Assembly: GCA_028696185.1 (NCBI GenBank) | Contig: JAQVHL010000007.1 | Span: 1 to 61,088, forward strand | Direction: 5' to 3' | DNA: 61,088 nt | From: Halothiobacillaceae bacterium | GTDB lineage: Bacteria > Pseudomonadota > Gammaproteobacteria > Halothiobacillales > Halothiobacillaceae | In this document: positions 28,539 to 38,179 of the stretch, piece by piece | Position numbering within the stretch: position 1 is the stretch's first letter | How the letters are laid out: each line of letters begins with the position of its first letter | The notes under the pieces: model-generated | The model's database searches: none | What the model saw: only the letters and a program-made list of their open reading frames with translations | Told to the model about the DNA's origin: nothing | Made by a program: the position numbers and the translations under genes

Positions 28539-29406
28539 GGCGTACCCAGTCGTCACGGACCACGGGCGGGGCCATGTCGATGCCCTGGTCGAGGTAAGCC
28601 TGACGTACGGCGTCGGCTTGTTCGATGAGGATGCCGGATAGCGCAATGCGTCCACCGGGTGCGACATGAAGCGCGAGTTGTCCGGCCAGTTCGATCAGCG
28701 GATTGGCGAGGATATTGGCGATGACGACATCGGCGCGTAGCTCCGGGGGCAGGAGGGACGGCAGGCCGATGTGCAGGCGTCCGGGGTCGATGCCGTTACG
28801 CTGGGCGTTGTCGGCGGTGGCCGTGACGGCTTGCGGGTCGATGTCTACCGCCCAGGCTTCCCGGGCGCCCAGCTTGAGTGCGGCGATGGCGAGGATGCCG
28901 CTGCCGCAGCCGAAATCGAGAACGGTCTTTCCAGCCAGAGGTTCGCCGTCCAGCCAGGACAGGCAGAGGGCGGTCGTGGCATGGTTGCCGGTGCCGAAGG
29001 CCAGCCCCGGATCGAGCAGCAGATTGACGTGTTCCGGTTCCGGCGGCTCGTGCCAGCTGGGGACGATCCACAGGCGTTCGCCGAAACGCATGGGCTGGAA
29101 GCTGTCCATCCAGGCGCGTTCCCAGTCCTGATCGGCGACGATTTCGTCGCGCAGGCTGGTAAGCAGGGACGTACTCAGGCGGGTGGCGAGCAGGGCGCGC
29201 ACGGCATCGGGGTCGGTATCGGCCTCGAACAGTCCGGTAATGCGCGCATCCGGCCACAAGGGGGTTTCACCGGGCAGGGGCTCCAGTACGGGAACGTCGT
29301 GGGCATCGGCCAGCGTGACGGACACCGCGCCGGCTTCGAGCAGGGCATCTTCCACCTGCTCGACCGCCTCACGCGGCGCTTCGAGGGTTAGTTGCAGCCA
29401 GGCCAT
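28516..29406 (-). CDS. prmA: Ribosomal protein L11 methyltransferase
   Basis: A 296-residue SAM enzyme that trimethylates ribosomal protein L11. The N-terminal L11-recognition domain ([20 protein letters not shown]) and the methyltransferase core ([28 protein letters not shown], then [11 protein letters not shown]) are clear. I chose the ATG at 29406, overlapping the accC stop; a longer frame to 29742 is antisense-like and unsupported. prmA after accC is a typical gammaproteobacterial arrangement. Confidence 0.96.
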   Translation of the reverse strand: MAWLQLTLEAPREAVEQVEDALLEAGAVSVTLADAHDVPVLEPLPGETPLWPDARITGLFEADTDPDAVRALLATRLSTSLLTSLRDEIVADQDWERAWMDSFQPMRFGERLWIVPSWHEPPEPEHVNLLLDPGLAFGTGNHATTALCLSWLDGEPLAGKTVLDFGCGSGILAIAALKLGAREAWAVDIDPQAVTATADNAQRNGIDPGRLHIGLPSLLPPELRADVVIANILANPLIELAGQLALHVAPGGRIALSGILIEQADAVRQAYLDQGIDMAPPVVRDDWVRLEGQRPA

Positions 29407-30749
29407 CAGGACAGGCCCAGCTTTTTCTGCAGGTAGTGGATGTCGGTGCCGCCGGCCTGGAAGGCGGCGTCGGCCATGAGCTCCGCGTGCAGAGGGGCGT
29501 TTGTTTTGATGCCTTCGACGACCAGTTCCTGGAGCGCGCCGGCCATGCGGGCAAGGGCGGTGGCCCGGTCGTCGCCGTGGCAGATGAGCTTGGCGATCAT
29601 CGAGTCGTAGTACGGCGGGACACTGTAGCCGGAGTAAATATGCGAATCGACACGCACGCCGGGGCCGCCAGGCGCGTGCCAGGCGGTGATTTTGCCGGGA
29701 CTGGGCACGAAGCTGCGCGGATCTTCGGCATTGATGCGACATTCAACGGCATGGCCACGCAGGCGTACGTCCTCCTGGGTGACGGACAGGGGTAAACCGG
29801 CGGCGATGCGCAGTTGTTCCTTGACGATGTCGAGGCCGGTGACCATTTCGGTGACCGGGTGTTCGACCTGGACGCGGGTGTTCATTTCGATGAAGTAGAA
29901 GCGGCCGTCTTCGTAGAGGAACTCAAAGGTGCCGGCACCGCGATAGCGCATGTCCTGGCAGGCCTTGACGCACAGGGCGCCGATTTCGTCGCGCTGAGCC
30001 TGGGTGATGCCGGGGGCGGGCGCTTCCTCGATGACTTTCTGGTGGCGGCGTTGCATGGAGCAGTCGCGTTCGCCCAGATGGATGGCGTTGCCATGTTCGT
30101 CGGCGAGGACTTGAATCTCGATGTGACGCGGGTGTTCGAGGAATTTCTCCATGTACACCTGGTCGTTGTTGAACGCGGCCTTGGCTTCGGCACGGGTCAT
30201 TTCAATGGCATTGAGCAGATGGGCTTCGGTATGTACCACGCGCATGCCGCGTCCGCCGCCGCCGCCGGCCGCCTTGATGATGACCGGGTAGCCGATCTCG
30301 CGTCCCAGTCGCAGATTGGTTTCGCCATCATCGCCCAGGGCCCCGTCGGAGCCGGGTACGCAGGGTACGCCGGCTTTTTTCATGGTGTCCTTGGCGGTGA
30401 CCTTGTCGCCCATCATGCGGATGTTGTCCGGGCGCGGGCCGATGAAGACGAAGCCGTTTTGTTCGACGATTTCCGCGAAATTGGCATTCTCGGACAGAAA
30501 ACCGTAGCCGGGATGGATGCCCACGGCATCGGTGACTTCGGCGGCGGCGATCAGGGCTGGAATGTTCAGATAGCTGTCGGTGGATTTCGGCGGGCCGATG
30601 CACACGGATTCGTCAGCCAGACGCACATGCTTGAGGTCGCGGTCGGCGGAGGAGTGGACGGCGACGGTCTTGATGCCCAGTTCGCGGCAGGCGCGCAGGA
30701 TGCGCAGCGCGATCTCGCCCCGATTGGCGATGAGTACCTTGTTCAGCAT
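29406..30749 (-). CDS. accC: Acetyl-CoA carboxylase, biotin carboxylase subunit
   Basis: A 447-residue ATP-grasp enzyme that carboxylates biotin on AccB at the expense of ATP and bicarbonate, the first step of fatty acid synthesis. It has the opening [20 protein letters not shown], the ATP-binding loop [12 protein letters not shown], and catalytic-site motifs [18 protein letters not shown] and [14 protein letters not shown]. It starts 9 bp after accB ends. Confidence 0.98.
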   Translation of the reverse strand: MLNKVLIANRGEIALRILRACRELGIKTVAVHSSADRDLKHVRLADESVCIGPPKSTDSYLNIPALIAAAEVTDAVGIHPGYGFLSENANFAEIVEQNGFVFIGPRPDNIRMMGDKVTAKDTMKKAGVPCVPGSDGALGDDGETNLRLGREIGYPVIIKAAGGGGGRGMRVVHTEAHLLNAIEMTRAEAKAAFNNDQVYMEKFLEHPRHIEIQVLADEHGNAIHLGERDCSMQRRHQKVIEEAPAPGITQAQRDEIGALCVKACQDMRYRGAGTFEFLYEDGRFYFIEMNTRVQVEHPVTEMVTGLDIVKEQLRIAAGLPLSVTQEDVRLRGHAVECRINAEDPRSFVPSPGKITAWHAPGGPGVRVDSHIYSGYSVPPYYDSMIAKLICHGDDRATALARMAGALQELVVEGIKTNAPLHAELMADAAFQAGGTDIHYLQKKLGLS

Positions 30750-30758
30750 GGGATGCCC

Positions 30759-31235
30759 TTACTCGATGATGAACAGCGGCTGATCGTATTCAACCGGCTG
30801 GCCGTTCTCGCAGAGGATGGCTTTGATGACGCCGCTTTTGTCCGCTTCGATCTGGTTGAACATTTTCATCGCCTCGATGATGCACAGGGTCTCGCCTTCC
30901 TTGACCGTCTGGCCGACTTCGGCAAAGGCTTTGGCGTCCGGGGAGGCCGCACGGTAGAAGGTGCCAACCATCGGGGACTTGAGGACATGGCCGCTCATGG
31001 GGGCGTCTTCCGTGCGGGCCGTGGCGGGCGCGCCGGTTTGAGCGCTGGCCGCGATGGGGGCAGCCGCGCTTGGGGCGACGTTGTAGAACTGCGGTGCCGG
31101 GGCGGCGAACGCGGCCAGATTGCCGGTCGGCAGGCGCGAAATACGCACGGATTCCTCGCCTTCCTTGATCTCGATTTCCGCCACGCCGGATTCTTCGAGC
31201 AGTTCGATCAGTTTCTTGATTTTGCGGATGTCCAT
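30759..31235 (-). CDS. accB: Acetyl-CoA carboxylase, biotin carboxyl carrier protein
   Basis: A 158-residue carrier. It has the N-terminal [20 protein letters not shown] helix, a Pro/Ala-rich flexible linker (about 35-80), and a C-terminal biotinyl domain with the EAMKM motif (Lys about residue 124) that is biotinylated. The ATG at 31235 is the canonical start; the in-frame upstream extension to 31283 overlaps aroQ. The aroQ-accB-accC order is conserved. Confidence 0.97.
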   Translation of the reverse strand: MDIRKIKKLIELLEESGVAEIEIKEGEESVRISRLPTGNLAAFAAPAPQFYNVAPSAAAPIAASAQTGAPATARTEDAPMSGHVLKSPMVGTFYRAASPDAKAFAEVGQTVKEGETLCIIEAMKMFNQIEADKSGVIKAILCENGQPVEYDQPLFIIE

Positions 31236-31272
31236 CGAAGGCACCTTCTTGATTTCGGCTGTTTGAGTGAGG

Positions 31273-31713
31273 TCAGGCGGCAAGGCGGCTCAGCGCAGCG
31301 TGCAGGGCCAGTTCATAGCCCTGTGCGCCCAGGCCGACAATCGTGCCCTGCGCGATGTCGGAAAAATACGAGTGATGCCGGAACGGTTCACGGGCATGCA
31401 CATTGGAAAGATGAATCTCGATGAAGGGGATCGCCACGCCCAAAAGCGCATCACGCAGGGCGATGCTGGTATGGGTAAAGGCGGCCGGATTGATGAGGAT
31501 GAAGTCCACTTCCTCGTCACGGGCGGCGTGGATGCGGTCGATCAGCGCGGATTCGGCGTTGCTCTGGAAATGCGAAAAGCGGTGTCCGGCGTTTTCGGTT
31601 CGTTCGCGTAAGAGGGCGACAATATCGGCCAGGGTTCGATGGCCGTATTTGTCGGGTTCGCGGGTGCCGAGCAGGTTCAGATTGGGGCCGTTGAGGACCA
31701 GGATATGCGCCAT
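31273..31713 (-). CDS. aroQ: 3-dehydroquinate dehydratase, type II
   Basis: A 146-residue type II dehydroquinase of the shikimate pathway (3-dehydroquinate to 3-dehydroshikimate). It has the conserved [17 protein letters not shown] opening with the active-site Arg and Tyr, [16 protein letters not shown], and [18 protein letters not shown] with the catalytic His. It begins the aroQ-accB-accC-prmA run. The 215-bp gap toward dsbD contains the dsbD terminator and nothing else recognised. Confidence 0.97.
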   Translation of the reverse strand: MAHILVLNGPNLNLLGTREPDKYGHRTLADIVALLRERTENAGHRFSHFQSNAESALIDRIHAARDEEVDFILINPAAFTHTSIALRDALLGVAIPFIEIHLSNVHAREPFRHHSYFSDIAQGTIVGLGAQGYELALHAALSRLAA

Positions 31714-31888
31714 GGGTTTCCGCGTGCCGCGCCATTACGGAATAATCCCGGCATTGTGCCGAAAGCCCGTCGGCTTGTCCACCGAGTGCGCCGGTCCGGG
31801 GGGTGTTTTGCCGCAAATCGCGCCCGTTGGGCGCAAATCCCTCGCGTTCCTCGAAGGGCTGAGAGGGCTTGGCGAGTCTTTTCCCGGG

Positions 31889-31911
31889 AAAGGGCGCTTT
31901 TTAAGGCGCCC
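31889..31911 (-). terminator. Terminator after dsbD
   Basis: On the minus strand GGGCGC and GCGCCC pair across an 8-nt A-rich loop and are followed by TTTCCC, 17 bp past the dsbD stop. The short T-run makes it a moderate call. Confidence 0.5.
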
Positions 31912-31928
31912 CCAGAGGAGGGATGAAC

Positions 31929-34238
31929 TCAGGAACGTCCGAAAGCCCGCTCGATGCTGGCGCGGAAGCTTTCTGCGGGCATGAAGCCGACGACGCGAGC
32001 GGCCTGCTGCTCCTCGCCCGCCGCATTCCAGAACAGGATGGCCGGCGGACCGAACAGGCCGTAGCGCTTGAGCAGGGCCTTGTGTTCGGCGCTGTTGGCC
32101 GTGATGTCCACCTTGAGCAGGCGTACGCCGCTCAGTGCCTGCTGTACGGACGGGTCACTGAAGGTGAACTTCTCGAACTCCTTACAGGCCACGCACCAGT
32201 CGGCATAGAAATCGAGCATCGCGGGCTGACCGGCGGCCTTGGCCTGTGCCAGCGCGTCGTCGAGCTCTGCCATGCTGTTGACCTTCTGGAAGTGCAGCTC
32301 AGCCTTTTGCGCGCCTGCGCTGCCGCCACCACCGAGGCTCAAGCCCTGCAGGGGCTGCAGGACACTGCCGCCTCCGGCGGCAACACCGATCAGGATCAGG
32401 GCGCCCCAGAGCAGCAGAACCACGCCCAGGCCTTTCCACAGGCGCATCCAGCCGCTGGCTCTATCGCGCAGCGGTTCCAGTGCGCCCATGTAGATGGCGG
32501 AGACGATGATGAGCAACGCCCACATCAGCAAGGCGACGTTTTCCGGTACGACACGTTCGAGCATCCAGATGGCGACACCCAGCATGAGCACACCGAACAC
32601 CGCCTTGACGGTATCCATCCATCCTCCGGCGCGCGGCATGAATTTTCCGCCCAGGGTGCCCACGGCAATCAGCGGCAAGCCCATGCCCATCGACAGGGCG
32701 AACAGCGCGCTGCCGCCCAGCCAGGCGTCTCCGGTCTGGCCGATGTATATGAGCGCACCCGCCAGCGGCGGCGCCACGCAGGGCCCGACGATCAAGGCCG
32801 ACAACAGGCCCATCACCGCGACGCCCGTCAGTGTGCCGCCTTGCTGGCGGTTGCTGATTTCCATCATGCGGCTTTGCAGGGAGGAGGGCAGTTGCAGTTC
32901 GAAAAAGCCGAACATCGAGAAGGCCAGCGCCACGAAGATCAGCGCAAATCCACTGAGGATCCACGGATTCTGGAAGGCGGCCTGGATATTGCTGCCGAAC
33001 AGGCCGGCGAGTACGCCCGCCACGGTGTAGGTGATGGCCATGGCCAGCACGTAGACCGTGGACAGCACGAAGGCACGGCGCGTGGTCAGTCCCTCGCCCT
33101 GCCCGGCGATGATGCCCGCCAGGATGGGGATCATCGGGAACACGCAGGGGGTGAAGGCGAGCGCGAGGCCAATGACGAAGAACCAGAACAGCGTCAGCAG
33201 GGTATTGCCGGAGGCCAGACGGCTGGCCACGGCGTCCTGCTCACTCTGTGGGGCCGTGCTGGCCGCACCGGGTTTTGCATCGGCCGATGCCTCAGCCCCC
33301 ATGTCGATGACGGCGCGCAGTTCGGGGAGGCTTTCCGGCAGCTCGACTTCCTCGACCATGCCCTTGGTCGGGTCGAGGCGGAAGGCTGTTTCCATCGGTG
33401 GGTAGCACAGCCCGGCTTCGGAGCAGCCCTGGTAACCGACAATCACCAGCCCGTGGGCTCCGGTCACCTTGGCACTGACATCCAGCCCCTTGTGGAATAC
33501 ACGCATCAGGCCGAAATTCGGGTCGTTCTTTTCCTCGCCGGCCGGAATGAGGGCTTGGCTGAGGCTTAACCCGCTGGCGCCCAGCTTGACGCGGTCACGG
33601 TACAGATAATGTCCGGGAGCAATCGTCCAGCGCAGGTTGAGGGTGCCGTTCTCGTACACCGCCCCCAGGCGGAACGCCTGCTCGGGCTCCAGGAAGCCGC
33701 CGTCGCCCTGTGCGCCATCGATCTGCTCGCCCAGCGCCTTGAGTTGCGCCAGCGGGTTGGCGCTTGCCTCACCCGGCAGGGTCAGGGCGCTTTCCAGTAC
33801 CAGCGGTGGGTAGCAGACCCCGACTTCGGCGCAACCCTGGACATGGGCGATGAGCGTCACGGCCTGCCCCGGGGCGGGCGCGGTCAGGGGCAGTTCCAGG
33901 CTCAGGGAGGCAGGGTAGATCTGCACATCACCAAAGGTCGGGTCTTTTTTTGCCTTGCCGGCCGGCAGGGCATACTCGCCCAGGCGGGTGTCATCGGCTT
34001 TGAGCTCGAAGCGGATGCGGTCACGATAAAGATAGTAGCCGGGCGCCACACCGAGGTCGGCTCGCAGGGTTTTGTCATTCAGCGCCGTGGCGCTGAAGGT
34101 GAAGGCCTGTTCCGGTTCCAGCAGCTCGTCCTGCGCGGCGCGCGCAGGCGTGACGGCCAAAAGCGTGAACAGCAGCCCCAGCAGGAGCAGGGAGGACAGT
34201 CCGCGCGGGACGCGGGCAGGGACGTTCGGGAAGTTCAT
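31929..34238 (-). CDS. dsbD: Thiol:disulfide interchange protein DsbD with doubled N-terminal domain
   Basis: A 769-residue inner-membrane reductant pump that passes electrons from cytoplasmic thioredoxin to periplasmic proteins. After a signal peptide (cleavage near ARA) there are two DsbD-alpha-like domains. Each begins LEPEQAF and contains YYLYRDR or HYLYRDR, and each has a Cys pair (GCAEVGVCYPP and GCSEAGLCYPP). About eight transmembrane helices (about 350-600) with CVFPM and GPCVAPPLAGAL follow, then the C-terminal thioredoxin domain with WCVACKEFEKF. The ATG at 34238 overlaps the cutA stop (ATGA). The extra alpha domain makes it longer than E. coli DsbD (about 565 residues). Confidence 0.93.
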   Translation of the reverse strand: MNFPNVPARVPRGLSSLLLLGLLFTLLAVTPARAAQDELLEPEQAFTFSATALNDKTLRADLGVAPGYYLYRDRIRFELKADDTRLGEYALPAGKAKKDPTFGDVQIYPASLSLELPLTAPAPGQAVTLIAHVQGCAEVGVCYPPLVLESALTLPGEASANPLAQLKALGEQIDGAQGDGGFLEPEQAFRLGAVYENGTLNLRWTIAPGHYLYRDRVKLGASGLSLSQALIPAGEEKNDPNFGLMRVFHKGLDVSAKVTGAHGLVIVGYQGCSEAGLCYPPMETAFRLDPTKGMVEEVELPESLPELRAVIDMGAEASADAKPGAASTAPQSEQDAVASRLASGNTLLTLFWFFVIGLALAFTPCVFPMIPILAGIIAGQGEGLTTRRAFVLSTVYVLAMAITYTVAGVLAGLFGSNIQAAFQNPWILSGFALIFVALAFSMFGFFELQLPSSLQSRMMEISNRQQGGTLTGVAVMGLLSALIVGPCVAPPLAGALIYIGQTGDAWLGGSALFALSMGMGLPLIAVGTLGGKFMPRAGGWMDTVKAVFGVLMLGVAIWMLERVVPENVALLMWALLIIVSAIYMGALEPLRDRASGWMRLWKGLGVVLLLWGALILIGVAAGGGSVLQPLQGLSLGGGGSAGAQKAELHFQKVNSMAELDDALAQAKAAGQPAMLDFYADWCVACKEFEKFTFSDPSVQQALSGVRLLKVDITANSAEHKALLKRYGLFGPPAILFWNAAGEEQQAARVVGFMPAESFRASIERAFGRS

Positions 34239-34552
34239 TCGACGCATGAGTCTATCCATTGCAGATATTCTTCGGAACCGGATACCGGCAGGACGAGGAT
34301 TTCCGGCAACTCGTACGGGTGCGCCTCACGCAGGGCGTGGGCCAGGGCATCCCGCCGGTCGGCACGGGTCTTGATCGTCAGCTGCACTTCGTCATCCTCG
34401 CGCAGCTCGCCTTTCCAGCGATACAGGGAGGTGAAGGGGCCGGTGAGGTTGATGCACGCGCACAGCCGCGCATCGAGCAGGCGACGGGCGGCTACCTTGG
34501 CGGTTTCCCGGTCGGGGTAGGTGCACAGCACTAGGATGTGTTCCGATTCCAT
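34235..34552 (-). CDS. cutA: Divalent-cation tolerance protein CutA
   Basis: A 105-residue CutA1-family protein. It has VLCTYPDRETAKVAARRLLDARLCACINL and the SLYRWKGELREDDEVQLTIKT segment, then HPYELPEILVLPVSGSEEYLQWI, a full match to the family. It forms stable trimers; the link to copper tolerance is from E. coli genetics. The ATG at 34552 has GGGAG six bases upstream; another ATG at 34567 lacks one. Coupled to dsbD, as in E. coli, where cutA precedes dsbD. Confidence 0.95.
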   Translation of the reverse strand: MESEHILVLCTYPDRETAKVAARRLLDARLCACINLTGPFTSLYRWKGELREDDEVQLTIKTRADRRDALAHALREAHPYELPEILVLPVSGSEEYLQWIDSCVE

Positions 34553-34638
34553 CGGCTTCTCCCGCATTTTGTTGTTCTATCGCCGGTCGCTCTGTCAGAA
34601 TCCGGCTAATCTTAGCAAGATCGTCGGGAAAGTGAACG

Positions 34639-35061
34639 ATGCGTGTTGGAGTGATACTTGCGCTGTTGGTTCTGCCGCTGGCCGAGCTGTATGTATTGAT
34701 CGCGCTGGGTGCGCGTATCGGCGCGCTGTGGATGATCCTCTGGGTCGTGGCTTCGGCTGTGCTGGGGGTGATCGTCTGGCGTCGGCAGGGAGCGCAGATC
34801 ATGCTTTCGGCCATGCGCGAGGCGAGCCGGGGGCGAGCCCCCACGACCTCGCCGTTTGAAACGCTGCTGGTGGGGTTCGCGGGCATCCTGCTCATCTTCC
34901 CCGGTGTCATCACGGATGTCCTGGCTTTACCCTTGCTGATTCCGCCCCTGCGTCGTGCGCTGCTGCGTTCCTGGCTCGCGCGGCTGATGCGCGCGATGCC
35001 CACCTCTGCGGCCGGTGGACGGGTTATCGAGGGGGAAAGCCAGCGCCTCGACGACCGATAG
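34639..35061 (+). CDS. fxsA: Membrane protein FxsA
   Basis: A 140-residue inner-membrane protein with an opening MRVGVILALLVLPLAELYVL, two to three further hydrophobic segments, and FETLLVGFAGILLIFPGVITDVL with the family's PG motif. E. coli FxsA affects exclusion of T7 by the F plasmid; its normal function is unknown. It lies just upstream of groES, the same neighbourhood as in E. coli. Confidence 0.92.
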   Translation: MRVGVILALLVLPLAELYVLIALGARIGALWMILWVVASAVLGVIVWRRQGAQIMLSAMREASRGRAPTTSPFETLLVGFAGILLIFPGVITDVLALPLLIPPLRRALLRSWLARLMRAMPTSAAGGRVIEGESQRLDDR

Positions 35062-35087
35062 CCCATCGATTTTTTTCATCCCCACCC

Positions 35088-35116
35088 CTTGACGAGTCCG
35101 TAGGCGTCCCTATTAT
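35088..35116 (+). promoter_or_regulatory. Heat-shock promoter of groESL (overlapping sigma70/sigma32)
   Basis: CTTGACG at 35088-35094 followed after 13 bp by CCCTATTA (35108-35115) fits the sigma32 consensus (7 of 8 in the -10 box, if CCCCATTA is taken). TTGACG with TATTAT (35111-35116) at 16-bp spacing also fits sigma70. CIRCE begins at the last base, so HrcA would block either polymerase. The two sigma readings cannot be separated by sequence alone. Confidence 0.7.
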
Positions 35117-35142
35117 TGGCACTCGCCGGGGTTGAGTGCTAA
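35116..35142 (+). promoter_or_regulatory. CIRCE operator upstream of groES
   Basis: TTGGCACTC-N9-GAGTGCTAA is a 9-bp inverted repeat with one mismatch pair, and the right arm is identical to the consensus. It lies 48 bp ahead of the groES ATG at the promoter start site. Confidence 0.95.
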
Positions 35143-35190
35143 CACCCGACCCCTTACCTCAACGTTGTAACTTGTAACGGAGTGGAGTCC

Positions 35191-35481
35191 ATGAAAATCC
35201 GTCCTTTGCATGATCGTGTATTGATCAAGCGTGTCGAAGAAGAACGTACCACCGCCAGTGGCATCGTTCTGCCTGATTCCGCCGCCGAAAAGCCCAACCG
35301 TGGTGAAGTGATCGCGGCCGGTCCCGGCAAGTCCAACGAAAAAGGCGAAATTCGTCCGATGGGTGTTTCTGTCGGTGACCTCGTGCTGTTTGGCCAGTAT
35401 GCCGGCACGAAGGTCAAGGTCGATGGCGAAGATCTGCTGATGATGGGCGAAGACGACATCCTCGCCGTCATCGAGAAGTGA
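35191..35481 (+). CDS. groES: Co-chaperonin GroES
   Basis: A 96-residue lid of the chaperonin. It has [20 protein letters not shown], the mobile-loop segment [15 protein letters not shown] and the closing [10 protein letters not shown]. The ATG at 35191 has a GGAG 5-8 bases upstream. It is under the CIRCE operator, with groEL 47 bp after it. Confidence 0.99.
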   Translation: MKIRPLHDRVLIKRVEEERTTASGIVLPDSAAEKPNRGEVIAAGPGKSNEKGEIRPMGVSVGDLVLFGQYAGTKVKVDGEDLLMMGEDDILAVIEK

Positions 35482-35525
35482 TCCCGACCGCATTCCACAC
35501 AACACACATTCAAGACTGGAGTTAG

Positions 35526-37160
<1,635 letters not shown>

Positions 37161-37190
37161 TCCATCCCCAAGCCCTGCGCTTTGCAATCA

Positions 37191-37216
37191 AACCCCGCCT
37201 CGTGCGGGGTTTTTTT
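37191..37216 (+). terminator. Terminator of groESL
   Basis: The stem AACCCCGC / GCGGGGTT has a 5-nt loop (CTCGT) and continues directly into seven Ts. It is a classical Rho-independent terminator, 30 bp past groEL. The core is nearly identical to the hairpin after petC. The 240 bp to the next gene show no other clear element. Confidence 0.85.
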
Positions 37217-37455
37217 GTGGGCAATTGTCCAGGCGCGTGAACTCACCCCACCGTCTACACTCGAAAAGGGTGGCAGCGGCGATTCCTGAGGGAGGGGGCG
37301 CTGCCTCTCACGGGGCGCAAGCCCGTCCAAGGCCGGCATGGCTTTTCCGTAAATAACGGAAAGCACCGGACATTCCATGGGGCGTGTCGTGTTGCGCGTA
37401 TGGTCAATCGGCCTGCGTGACACCACAACGCCCTTCGACAGGAGGACCATTGGAT

Positions 37456-37947
37456 ATGAAGAACACCTGGGTCATCGTGGCAGATGCCGCCCGCGCCCGC
37501 TTCTTTCGGGTCGAGGATAACGCAGGCGCCTATGCCGGCTCGCAAGCCGCGCCGGGTGAAGCGTCGGTTCCGCGCGGGATGCTGGTCGAGTTCAGCGAGC
37601 TGGTCAATCTGGCGGCGCGCGCACCGGAAACGTCGCTTGCCAGCGATCAGCCGGGGCAGGGGCATGACCGCTTCGGCCAGGCGACTCACGGCATGACTGA
37701 GCCGACCACGCCAAAGGAAGCCGAAATGCAGCGTTTCGCCAAGGATGTGGTGGAGGCCCTCACCCGTGCCCTGCATGGGGGCGAGATGGCGCGTTTCTAT
37801 CTGGTGGCCGCACCACGTTTTCTGGGTTTGCTGCGCGATAAAATCGGCAACAACGGACTGAAAAAGGCGCTGGTCGACGATCTGGCCAAGGATCTTTCCC
37901 TGCGTCGTCCCGATGAAATACGCCGGGCCCTGCCCGAGCGTTTGTAA
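37456..37947 (+). CDS. Protein required for attachment to host cells-like (PF10116 family)
   Basis: A 163-residue soluble protein. It opens MKNTWVIVADAARARFFRV, the usual start of this family, has a GQGHDRFGQATHGM segment rich in His and Gly, and ends with a FYLVAAPRFLGLLRDKI-type motif. The family name comes from Agrobacterium, but members occur widely in non-pathogens and the molecular function is unknown. It has AGGAGG 10 bp upstream and seems to be its own transcript after groESL. Confidence 0.75.
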   Translation: MKNTWVIVADAARARFFRVEDNAGAYAGSQAAPGEASVPRGMLVEFSELVNLAARAPETSLASDQPGQGHDRFGQATHGMTEPTTPKEAEMQRFAKDVVEALTRALHGGEMARFYLVAAPRFLGLLRDKIGNNGLKKALVDDLAKDLSLRRPDEIRRALPERL

Positions 37948-37984
37948 GAGCAAGTCATCTTTAGCCACAGAAAGCGCAGGGGGG

Positions 37985-38150
37985 CGCGGTCAAACCGCGT
38001 CCCGCCTGATACGACACCGCTTGCGCAGGGGGTGGCTTCAGCCGTGAAGCGAGCTGAAACGCCGGAAGAGTGCAAGGCGCAACCCGCAGGTTTCGTGATC
38101 CCATCGGGGTTGAAGCCCCTCCTGAAAAAGCACAGAGACACCGCTTCGGT
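37985..38150. repeat. REP-like palindromic sequences between the attachment-family gene and the next operon
   Basis: Several short hairpins cluster here: CGCGGT-CAA-ACCGCG (37985-37999), a GGCTTCAGCC unit near 38034 with AAGCGAGCTGAAACGCC after it, and GGGGTTGAAGCCCC near 38107. The GGCTTCAGCC and GGGTTGAAGCCCC words resemble the interspersed palindromic repeats common in gammaproteobacteria. No second copy of the whole unit is in this window, so repeat status is not proven. Confidence 0.35.
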
Positions 38151-38179
38151 GAGGCTCTGATTCGGTCGAGTGTACGCCG

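Noticed and set aside
31923-33569. 548-codon open frame opposite dsbD
   Set aside because: Antisense shadow of dsbD; very Gln/His/Gly-rich and without any domain.
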